Assembly: GCA_028694075.1 (NCBI GenBank)
Contig: JAQUUD010000039.1
Span: forward strand, 1-11,977
Source: Clostridia bacterium
GTDB taxonomy: Bacteria > Bacillota > Clostridia > Christensenellales > UBA1242
DNA length: 11,977 nt
Direction of reading: 5' to 3'
Position 1 is the first letter of the stretch, and every line of letters starts with the position of its first letter. Below are positions 6,207 through 11,977 of the stretch, one piece after another. The notes under the pieces were generated by a model that was given only the letters and a program-made list of their open reading frames with translations, did not search any database and had not been told where the DNA came from. A program made the translations under genes and the position numbers.

Positions 6207-6401
6207 GATGAAAAAATAAGTTCAATGAAATTTTAATGTAAAATTCGAATTTCTTATTTTGCAAATCAAAAAATTTGACTCAGTGATGAATTTATAATTC
6301 AAAATAAATTTTAAATTCAAAGTGATCTGTTGTTATCTAATAGCACAAAAAATCGTATGGTTCAAAAAGTTTTATAAAAATCTAACTTTACCGGCGAATT
6401 A

Positions 6402-6494
6402 AGAATTGTTTTAAAACAATTCTCCGAGAGGGCAAGAATAAGCAAATTTTTTGCTTATTCTTGCCCTCTTGGGTCTTTTGGCAAAGCCGAAAGA
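6402..6494. repeat. Cluster of three adjacent hairpins, REP/MITE-like
   Basis: First, AGAATTGTTTT (6402-6412) and its exact complement (6413-6423) form a 22-base perfect palindrome. Second, 6423-6446 pairs with 6450-6473 around a TTT loop: a 24-bp stem with two G-T pairs, core GAGGGCAAGAATAAGCAA. Third, 6474-6482 pairs with 6486-6494 (one G-T pair) around AAA. The arms abut with almost no spare bases, and the GC content exceeds the surroundings. The second hairpin lacks a good T-run, so a terminator is less likely than a palindromic interspersed element or folded RNA. Confidence 0.6.
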
Positions 6495-6619
6495 TGCAAT
6501 AAAAGTGTAGCGAAATAATCTAAACCTTTAAGAAATACAAATACACCAAAATTTTCGCAGATAATAATAGTTAAAAAAATATTTAAATTTTGATAGCAAA
6601 AACTAAAACAGCAAAGCAC

Positions 6620-6648
6620 TTGAAATTTTTACTTAAATGTTGTAAACT
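6620..6648 (+). promoter_or_regulatory. Candidate tRNA-Gly promoter
   Basis: TTGAAA (6620-6625), 17 bases, TAAACT (6643-6648). Transcription would start near 6655, about 64 bases before the tRNA. Confidence 0.5.
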
Positions 6649-6718
6649 AGTTTATGTTTATTTCTGAAAACTTAAATATAATGTGATTAAACCCGAATTA
6701 ATTAACATAAAAAAATAT

Positions 6719-6792
6719 GCAGGTGTAACTCAATGGCAGAGTGCCAGCTTCCCAAGCTGGTTGCGAGGGTCCGATTCCCTTCACCTGCTCCA
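6719..6792 (+). tRNA. tRNA-Gly (anticodon CCC)
   Basis: Full cloverleaf: acceptor GCAGGTG/CACCTGC, D-stem ACTC/GAGT with GG in the loop, anticodon stem CCAGC/GCTGG around loop TTCCCAA (anticodon CCC at 6751-6753), 4-base variable loop, T-stem GAGGG/CCCTT with loop TCCGATT, discriminator T and encoded CCA. It reads GGG glycine codons. TTAATTAA occurs on both sides (6698-6705 and 6793-6800) and could pair to bring the precursor ends together. No terminator separates it from the next gene 40 bases on, so they may share a transcript. Confidence 0.95.
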
Positions 6793-6832
6793 TTAATTAA
6801 GAGAAAGTCTATCCGTTTTTTAGAGGAGCATT

Positions 6833-7870
6833 ATGAACGATTTGAAAGATATAAAAAGAAAACGGAAAGAATTGGAAAAGCAACTTCAAGATGATTATAA
6901 TTCCAAATCTGGCTACATTGAAAAATTTAAATATATTTATAATTTATTAATAAAAAGTCAAAGGCATTACTTAAAATATACCAGCAATAAAATTTTTAAC
7001 GAAATTTATTTTAATGAATTAATAAATAAATTAAAAGCTACCGAAAATTTGACTGATGATATTTTCGTGGATTTCATTAAAGAAAACCTAATGTCAAAAA
7101 TAAAATGCGGACATATTTATTTAATTCCACACGCAGTTGATGGAAAAAATACAGAAGAATTTTTAAGTAAAATTAATGACGGGCAAAATGTTGAATACAA
7201 GTTTTCGGGCGACACACTTATTTTAAAAATAAAAAGTTTTCATAAAAGCAATTATAAACGCGATAAGGCAGTTTTTGATGAACTGCGTGAGATTTTACAC
7301 GACAAGCAAGTGGATAATATAATTTTCGATTTGAGAGGAAATGGCGGTGGAGCTGATCAATACATTGGCTATTTTCAAATTTTCTTTTCCAAAGATTTCA
7401 AAAACGCAAGAAAATCAAGAAATTTGTTAACTGATGAAAATGAAATTCGTGATTCTATATTTAGTGGCTTTTCGGATTCAAAGGAATATAACAGATATGT
7501 GCTGATTGATGAAAAATGTTTTTCCACAACTGATTCTTTTGTCAGGTTTTGCAAAACAAGTGGTTTTGCAACATTAATCGGACAGCCGACAAGGGGCGAA
7601 GGATTCGGAATGAATCCTTTTAAAATACAAATAACAAAAAGTGAATATAATGGCAAATATTTGAGCGGATATTTGCCTGCTATTATAAAAGGAATTGAAA
7701 TCAACTATCCAATTGATGCACCAATAAATGATTTAGGCGAAATTGATTATGAAAATTTTTATCGCACAGCGCCTGACATTGTTTGTGATGCTTCCGACGC
7801 ATTAAATGTGGCTTTTAAAGAGATAGAAAAGAAAAAATGTGAAAATAAAGATATAACAAAAAGTATTTAA
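6833..7870 (+). CDS. S41-family (tail-specific protease-like) peptidase
   Basis: 345-aa S41 homologue. The N-terminal third is helical and highly charged, without signal peptide or PDZ domain, so it is predicted to stay in the cytoplasm. The core shows CGHIYL (H94, like the conserved Gly-His of tricorn/IRBP-type members), NIIFDLRGNGGG (162-173), VLIDEKCFSTTDSF (223-236) with the likely nucleophile S231, and IGQPTRGEG (249-257). In classical C-terminal processing proteases the catalytic Lys lies 25 residues after the Ser; here that position is E256. It may therefore use a His-based mechanism or be altered in activity. GAGGAG precedes ATG 6833. It starts 40 bases after tRNA-Gly and is followed by a terminator. 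Family assignment is confident, the substrate unknown. Confidence 0.85.
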   Translation: MNDLKDIKRKRKELEKQLQDDYNSKSGYIEKFKYIYNLLIKSQRHYLKYTSNKIFNEIYFNELINKLKATENLTDDIFVDFIKENLMSKIKCGHIYLIPHAVDGKNTEEFLSKINDGQNVEYKFSGDTLILKIKSFHKSNYKRDKAVFDELREILHDKQVDNIIFDLRGNGGGADQYIGYFQIFFSKDFKNARKSRNLLTDENEIRDSIFSGFSDSKEYNRYVLIDEKCFSTTDSFVRFCKTSGFATLIGQPTRGEGFGMNPFKIQITKSEYNGKYLSGYLPAIIKGIEINYPIDAPINDLGEIDYENFYRTAPDIVCDASDALNVAFKEIEKKKCENKDITKSI

Positions 7871-7874
7871 AAAG

Positions 7875-7926
7875 TGCAATAAAAAATTAAATAACTCAAA
7901 AATATACTTAATTTTTGCAATTTTTT
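7875..7926 (+). terminator. Intrinsic terminator after S41 gene
   Basis: TGCAA plus AAATTAA within 7875-7890 pairs with TTAATTTTTGCA (7908-7919), leaving a small bulge, and TTTTTT follows at 7921-7926. The stem is mostly A-T. Confidence 0.5.
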
Positions 7927-7927
7927 G

Positions 7928-7956
7928 TTTACTTTGTGATATTATTTTGATATATT
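7928..7956 (+). promoter_or_regulatory. Candidate promoter of ABC transporter operon
   Basis: TTTACT (7928-7933), 17 bases, TATATT (7951-7956), start near 7963. A TATAAT at 7961-7966 is better as a hexamer but would put the start inside the ribosome binding site. Confidence 0.4.
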
Positions 7957-7981
7957 TATATATAATTTATAGGAGTTTATT

Positions 7982-8695
7982 GTGTTATCTATAAAAAATT
8001 TTTCCAAATCTTATGACGGCAAAAAAATGGCTGTCGATAATTTGACTTTGAATGTTGAGTCTGGGCAGATTGTAGCGTTCATTGGTCCTAACGGTGCGGG
8101 CAAAACCACAACATTAAAGGCTGTAAGCGGTATTATTGATTATAATTTCGGCGAAATATTAATCGGCGGGATAAATGTTTCAAAAGAGCCGTTAAAGGCA
8201 AAAAAATTGCTTGCATATCTGCCGGATAATCCTGACCTTTATGAGCATTTAAAAGGTTATGAATTTTTAAACTTTATTGCCGATACTTTTGGTGTTGACA
8301 AACAAACCCGTGAAGGTTTAATCAACAAATATTCAACATTATTTAAAATAAATAATAATTTGCACGAGCCGATTAAAACATATTCTCACGGAATGAAACA
8401 AAAACTTGCACTAATTTCAGCACTTGTGCATAGCCCGAAACTGTTACTCTTAGATGAACCTTTCACCGGACTAGATCCAAAATCTAGTTTTGATTTTAAA
8501 AAAATATTAAAAGAACTTATAAAAGACGGCGGAGCAGTTTTTTATTCCACGCACGTTTTGGAAGTTGCTGAAAAACTTGCAACACATGTTGCAATAATAA
8601 ACAAGGGGCAACTAATAAAATTCGGCACAATAGACGAGGTTAAGGGCGATAAATCTCTTGAAAGTTTATTCTTGGAGTTGGCACAAAATGACTAA
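7982..8695 (+). CDS. ABC transporter ATP-binding protein
   Basis: 237-aa nucleotide-binding subunit of a two-gene ABC transporter, acting on the cytoplasmic face of the membrane. Walker A GPNGAGKT (35-42), signature YSHGMKQKL (134-142, a variant of LSGGQ), Walker B LLLLDEP (154-160, D158, E159), D-loop TGLDP (162-166) and switch His in STH (H191) are all present. The Q-loop area reads YLPDNPDLY (79-87), lacking the usual Gln, as seen in EcsA/BcrA-like export ATPases. Start is GTG 7982, set by AGGAG (7971-7975) six bases upstream. The stop overlaps the start of the permease gene by 8 bases (ATGACTAA), so the two are translationally coupled. The substrate is not evident; no two-component system or immunity gene is adjacent. 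Confidence 0.95.
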   Translation: MLSIKNFSKSYDGKKMAVDNLTLNVESGQIVAFIGPNGAGKTTTLKAVSGIIDYNFGEILIGGINVSKEPLKAKKLLAYLPDNPDLYEHLKGYEFLNFIADTFGVDKQTREGLINKYSTLFKINNNLHEPIKTYSHGMKQKLALISALVHSPKLLLLDEPFTGLDPKSSFDFKKILKELIKDGGAVFYSTHVLEVAEKLATHVAIINKGQLIKFGTIDEVKGDKSLESLFLELAQND

Positions 8696-10286
8696 CATAA
8701 AAAATTTAAGCAAAATTTATATAAAGCAAATTTTTTCTAATTATTCAAGTATCGTAAGTAAAAAGAAAAAAAGTTCGTCCCGTGCGGGAGTTGCTTTTTT
8801 AATAATTATTTTGGCATATATTATGTTTTCAATTTCAATGCAATATATTATCCAAATGGATATATTAAAAGCTGTTAATATGCAGGATTATATTTTGCTG
8901 ATTGGCTTGCTTTTTACAAACCTGATTATGTTTTTAATTATAACTTATGAAATTCAAGGTAATTTTTTTAAGCATGAGGATTTTGAACTTGTAACCAGTT
9001 TACCTTTAAAACCGCTTGAAATCGTTGTTAGCAAATTTTTATCAATTTTATTTTTCACTTATATTTATCAATCAGTTATTTTATTGCCGGCGGTTATTAT
9101 TTGGTTTATTTACGGCTCGGTTACAGTTTCAAGCGTAATATTTTTGATTTTAGGATATATCTTCATTCCATTTTTTACGCTTCTAATTTGTTCAACTATT
9201 GCATTCTTAATAAATTATTTAACATCAAAATTAAGAAGTTCAAATTCGCTAAATCTTATAATGTTATTTATTTTTTTCTTTGGATTGATGGTTGTGATGT
9301 ATCTTGTTCAAACTGAACTTGCCAACATTTTTTCTTTGGGTGAGATTCCGGTTGTATTGTATATTTTAATGCCAACAAGCATTTTGCTTTTCAATGCGCT
9401 TGCTTATGGAAGTATAATTTGGTTCATCTTGTTTATATTATCCTGCGTGCTGTGTTTTGCTCTCACAATGTGGCTACTCGCATCTTTTCACAGTAAAATC
9501 AATAAAAGGCTTAACAACAAAAAAGTTGCATATAAAAAAGGCAAACTTAATTTCAAACAAAAAAGCGTTATGCAATCATTGCTTCACATAGAAATAAAAA
9601 ATTATTTTAATAATAATATTTATGTTTTTAACACTTTGTTCGGTATGATAATGCTTGTTATAGCGTCAGTTGCCGGCACGATTCTTTATTTCAGCAATCC
9701 GGCAATAATAGCAGGATTGACTGGCGAAATCATTTATATAATTGTTCTGCTAGCATATTGTTTTATGTGCGGGCTTTCAATAACAAGCAATTCAAGCATT
9801 TCACTGGAAGGCAAGGCTTTATATGTTAAAAAAAGCCTTCCGCTTAAAACAAGTCAAATTTTTATTAGCAAAATTCTTTTAAATATTGTTGTTGTTTTGC
9901 CTTTCCTTATCATTGGATTTTTATGTATTTTGCCTGCGTTGATTGCTCTGCAACTTCATTTAATTGCAATTTTAAGTATCTTTTTAGTTCCGCTCATTAT
10001 GCTTTGCTCTTTGAGCACAGTTTCTTTAATGGTTAATTTATGGTTCCCGAAATTAAATTATACAACAGAAACCGAAGTGGTTAAGCAATCTTTAAGTGTT
10101 ATGATAACAATATTTTTAGGTATGGTGTTAGTCGGAGTTTTCGCTTTAGTTTATGCTTATTTATTAAGTATGTTAAACATTTATATTTATGTAGCACTTT
10201 GCACATTTGTATTACTGCTTATTGGCATAACATTTGCTTTTTTATTAAAAACAAAAGGTCAAAACATTTTCAGAGAATTGAATTAA
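8688..10286 (+). CDS. ABC transporter permease, large 12-13 TM type
   Basis: Membrane subunit partner of the ATPase just upstream. ATG 8688 is preferred over TTG 8658 because it overlaps the ATPase stop in ATGACTAA and has GGAG (8674-8677) upstream; this gives 532 aa. After a short basic cytoplasmic N-terminus (KKKKSSSR) there are about six hydrophobic segments, a basic cytoplasmic loop around residues 265-310 (INKRLNNKKVAYKKGKLNFK), then about six more, so the protein looks like two fused six-helix halves. LVTSLPLKPLEIVVSK in the first half is echoed by VKKSLPLKTSQIFISK in the second, a coupling-helix-like motif supporting internal duplication. Its style fits the large putative ABC exporter permeases of Bacillota. 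Substrate unknown. Confidence 0.85.
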   Translation: MTNIKNLSKIYIKQIFSNYSSIVSKKKKSSSRAGVAFLIIILAYIMFSISMQYIIQMDILKAVNMQDYILLIGLLFTNLIMFLIITYEIQGNFFKHEDFELVTSLPLKPLEIVVSKFLSILFFTYIYQSVILLPAVIIWFIYGSVTVSSVIFLILGYIFIPFFTLLICSTIAFLINYLTSKLRSSNSLNLIMLFIFFFGLMVVMYLVQTELANIFSLGEIPVVLYILMPTSILLFNALAYGSIIWFILFILSCVLCFALTMWLLASFHSKINKRLNNKKVAYKKGKLNFKQKSVMQSLLHIEIKNYFNNNIYVFNTLFGMIMLVIASVAGTILYFSNPAIIAGLTGEIIYIIVLLAYCFMCGLSITSNSSISLEGKALYVKKSLPLKTSQIFISKILLNIVVVLPFLIIGFLCILPALIALQLHLIAILSIFLVPLIMLCSLSTVSLMVNLWFPKLNYTTETEVVKQSLSVMITIFLGMVLVGVFALVYAYLLSMLNIYIYVALCTFVLLLIGITFAFLLKTKGQNIFRELN

Positions 10287-10332
10287 TCTCATTTTAGTAT
10301 TAATTTTTAACATAAGCATAAACTTTTAATTG

Positions 10333-10356
10333 AAATAAAACTTATATGTTTTATTT
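10333..10356 (+). terminator. Possible weak terminator after permease gene
   Basis: AAATAAAAC (10333-10341) pairs perfectly with GTTTTATTT (10348-10356) around TTATAT. There are no interior G-C pairs beyond one and no clean T-run, so this is tentative. Confidence 0.3.
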
Positions 10357-10405
10357 AATACTTTGAAAAATTGATTTTTTTAAAGTTTTTTTGACCGAAA
10401 ATTGT

Positions 10406-10434
10406 TTGACTTTAATTTTTGGAAATGGTACTAT
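10406..10434 (+). promoter_or_regulatory. Promoter predicting a leaderless transcript
   Basis: TTGACT (10406-10411), 17 bases, TACTAT (10429-10434), with TGG (10426-10428) completing an extended -10. The start of transcription is expected 7 bases beyond the -10, at about 10441, which is the GTG of the next reading frame. Confidence 0.6.
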
Positions 10435-10440
10435 TTATTT

Positions 10441-11607
10441 GTGGAAAACTTTAATCAAAATAATAATCAAAAAAATCTTCAGTCAAACTTGCCAAAAAGA
10501 CCGGAGGCTTCGAATAAATCTGGTTTGCCGAAAAGACCTGATTTTCAGAATGTAACTGGTTTGCCAAAAAGACCTGATTTTTTGAGTAATCCCAAACCGA
10601 ATTTGCCGAAAAACCCGAATTTAATTGAAAAATCAAATTTGATAAGTAAGCCAAATTTGCCGAAAAAGCCAGATTTATCTAAAAAACCGAATTTGCCTGA
10701 GGCATCAAGTAAACCAAATTTAATTGAAAAATCAGATTTGAAGAGTAATTCAAGTTTCCCTGAAAAAACAGATTTAAAAAGCAAGCCAAATTTACCGAAA
10801 AAGCCGGATTTATCAAAAAAACCTGTGTCAAGTTTCCCGAAAAAACCTGAGTATGAGCCTAATGTTTTTGAGGAAAAACCAAAAAAACTTAATGTTTTTG
10901 ATGAAGAGCCGAAAAAGCCTCTTTTAAAAAATCGAAAATTTTGGGCTGTGTTTTTGGCTGGTTTCATTTTGGCGTCTTCTATGGTGCTGGGAATTTTTCA
11001 TACAATTACAATTAATGCAAAAATTCAAACCCCGTCTGGCTTGCAAGTTTATTCGCTGTCTAATGGCGAAATTTATGTGCAGGTTGACAAAAACGATAGA
11101 GCAGTGAATTATCAATTTCTTATTTCATATAATGAAGGCGAGCCACAAGGTATTAATAGCCCAACAAATGCTTTAAATGTTTCGGATCTCATAAATATTG
11201 TTGGAGAATATGCAATTTCTTGCAAGATTATTGGTTTGGCTGAACCGGCAACCAGTGATTATTGTGAAAGCATCACATATTTGAAAAAAACAAAAATTTT
11301 AACTCCACTTTTAAGTTTAAATTCTAATGAAAACAGGTTGGAATTTAATTTGATGGACCATTTTATTGAAGATGTATCTTTAAATTTCTTGTTATGTTAT
11401 GGTGCTGATGATGAAGGGACATTTTTATATAACGAGGAATTTACTATTGTTTCTGATGACAACAGTGGAACAGTTTATGGATACTTTGAACTTGATTTTT
11501 TACCAGCGGGCGAATATAGCCTTTCAGTAAAAGTTGAAGCGGTGGACAATGAATTTTATTTGTCAAGCAATTTAACGACTCAAATCGAGTATGTTAGTAT
11601 TGGTTAA
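10441..11607 (+). CDS. Bitopic membrane protein with LPKKP-repeat cytoplasmic tail
   Basis: 388 aa from GTG 10441. The frame also runs upstream to TTG 10402, but that lies inside the promoter, and no in-frame ATG precedes the membrane segment; no good ribosome binding site is seen. Residues 15-155 are low-complexity and basic, built on [LF]-P-[KE]-[KR]-P-[DN]-[LF] units. A larger duplication is visible (PNLIEKSNL and PNLIEKSDL, each followed by LPKKPDLSKKP). Residues 130-160 add acidic NVF(D/E)EEPKKP units. One hydrophobic segment (about 168-188, WAVFLAGFILASSMVLGIF) follows RKF, so the repeats should be cytoplasmic. The outer 200 residues are beta-rich with Ig/fibronectin-like spacing (QVYSLSNGEIYVQV, YQFLISY, LPAGEYSLSVKV), probably two domains. 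Not recognised. A terminator follows. It may link the cell surface to an internal partner, which is inference only. Confidence 0.8.
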   Translation: MENFNQNNNQKNLQSNLPKRPEASNKSGLPKRPDFQNVTGLPKRPDFLSNPKPNLPKNPNLIEKSNLISKPNLPKKPDLSKKPNLPEASSKPNLIEKSDLKSNSSFPEKTDLKSKPNLPKKPDLSKKPVSSFPKKPEYEPNVFEEKPKKLNVFDEEPKKPLLKNRKFWAVFLAGFILASSMVLGIFHTITINAKIQTPSGLQVYSLSNGEIYVQVDKNDRAVNYQFLISYNEGEPQGINSPTNALNVSDLINIVGEYAISCKIIGLAEPATSDYCESITYLKKTKILTPLLSLNSNENRLEFNLMDHFIEDVSLNFLLCYGADDEGTFLYNEEFTIVSDDNSGTVYGYFELDFLPAGEYSLSVKVEAVDNEFYLSSNLTTQIEYVSIG

Positions 11608-11637
11608 AAAATTTTAATAAAAAAACAACTTTAAATA

Positions 11638-11687
11638 ATGGAATTTTCATTTTAATGTTAAATGTGAATGAAAATTGCCATTTTTTT
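11638..11687 (+). terminator. Intrinsic terminator after repeat membrane protein gene
   Basis: ATGGAATTTTCATT (11638-11651) pairs with AATGAAAATT and CCAT (11667-11681), with one bulged G at 11677, followed by TTTTTTT (11681-11687). Confidence 0.75.
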
Positions 11688-11823
11688 GTTTAATAAAATA
11701 AATTACTTTTCTAAATTTAAATAATCAAATAGTCGTATCAATTCAGTAAAAAGTAAATTGCTATTGAATTCGATATTAGAATGAAAATGTCATTATTGTA
11801 CATACTTTCTATAGAGGTGAATA

Positions 11824-11977
11824 ATGGCACAGTCTTTTAAAACGACAATTGCTTTCGGCGTTGTATATATTCCAATTACGTTACACGCTTGTGTAAAAAA
11901 TAATGATATAAGTTTTAATACATTATATAAAAAAACGGGCGAAAGAATTAGATATAAAAAAACTTGCGAAACTTGTC
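11824..11977 (+). CDS. ku: Bacterial Ku homologue, 3' end outside window
   Basis: First 51 codons of a Ku-domain protein, the ring-forming DNA end-binding factor of bacterial non-homologous end joining, which normally works with the ligase LigD. The visible part matches the Ku N-terminus: KTTIAFGVVYIPITLHACV aligns with the family pattern S-F-G-L-V-x-[IV]-P-V-x-L-Y, then NNDISFNTLYKKTGERIRYK and KTCETC with the Cys pair often seen here. GAGGTG stands just before ATG 11824. The gene follows a terminator, so it begins its own unit. Whether a ligase gene follows cannot be seen. Confidence 0.87.
   Translation, partial: MAQSFKTTIAFGVVYIPITLHACVKNNDISFNTLYKKTGERIRYKKTCETC

Larger units (their letters stand above)
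6207..6718. other. Gene-poor gap between cupin gene and tRNA-Gly
   Basis: No supported ORF on either strand. Near the cupin stop, AAAATAAG (6213-6220) can pair with CTTATTTT (6253-6260), a weak terminator candidate. The centre holds the three-hairpin cluster at 6402-6494, and the end holds the tRNA promoter candidate at 6620-6648. The rest is AT-rich with no feature I can name. Confidence 0.5.

Noticed and set aside
6428..6480. Large hairpin read as a classical terminator for the cupin gene
   Set aside because: It lies more than 200 bases past the stop, has no proper T-run, and is embedded in a three-hairpin cluster.
7375..7704. Minus-strand 109-codon ORF
   Set aside because: Entirely antisense to the conserved core of the S41 gene; no family features.
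9101..9316. Plus-strand 71-codon ORF in another frame
   Set aside because: Lies inside the permease gene, whose membrane segments explain the reading frame use.
10545..10967. Minus-strand 140-codon ORF with FGKFGLL-type repeats
   Set aside because: It is the antisense image of the LPKKP repeats of the + strand membrane protein; no ribosome binding site, and its repeats merely mirror the real ones.
1..11977. CRISPR array or toxin-antitoxin pair
   Set aside because: No regularly spaced repeats with spacers and no recognisable small overlapping toxin/antitoxin gene pair were found.

Overview
The window is strongly AT-rich and dense, with nearly every gene on the + strand. It carries AGGAG-type ribosome binding sites, consensus-like sigma-A promoters, short intrinsic terminators and CCA-encoded tRNA and tmRNA ends. 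This suggests a low-GC Bacillota, probably an uncultured gut-type clostridial lineage. Lineage is inferred from protein style and base composition only; no search was possible.

Region 1 (1-2722) is core replication and ribosome rescue: the C-terminal three quarters of the replicative helicase DnaB, then SmpB, then the tmRNA gene ssrA. SmpB and tmRNA act as one trans-translation complex. The tmRNA tag reads ADYTETNLAVAV and ends -AVAV rather than the usual -ALAA. A perfect TTGACA-17-TATAAT promoter lies about 265 bases upstream of the mature tmRNA. The leader between them can close on itself through a 15-bp long-range stem, making it a candidate structured RNA.

Region 2 (2670-5336) is accessory DNA attached to the tmRNA 3' end. 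A 44-bp stretch covering the last bases of tmRNA plus its terminator (2670-2713) recurs in direct orientation at 4288-4331 with two mismatches, as expected for attL/attR of an element integrated at ssrA. No integrase is present. The 1.6 kb between the copies holds one 398-aa protein of unknown function and a possible 31-aa peptide. A second gene, starting 16 bases after the distal copy, has an N-terminus resembling the ADP-ribosyltransferase/RNA phosphotransferase fold and a C-terminus resembling the RyR-like domain of phage proteins. Both accessory genes directly follow a copy of the att repeat.

Region 3 (5337-6832) contains a stand-alone cupin gene, two large gene-poor gaps and tRNA-Gly(CCC). 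The gap after the cupin carries a cluster of three strong adjacent hairpins resembling a small palindromic interspersed repeat.

Region 4 (6833-11607) contains an S41-type peptidase homologue whose usual catalytic Lys position is Glu, a translationally coupled two-gene ABC transporter (ATPase plus large permease), and a bitopic membrane protein with a cytoplasmic LPKKP-rich repeat tail. The promoter of that last gene predicts a leaderless mRNA starting at its GTG codon. The window ends in the first 51 codons of a bacterial Ku homologue (non-homologous end joining).
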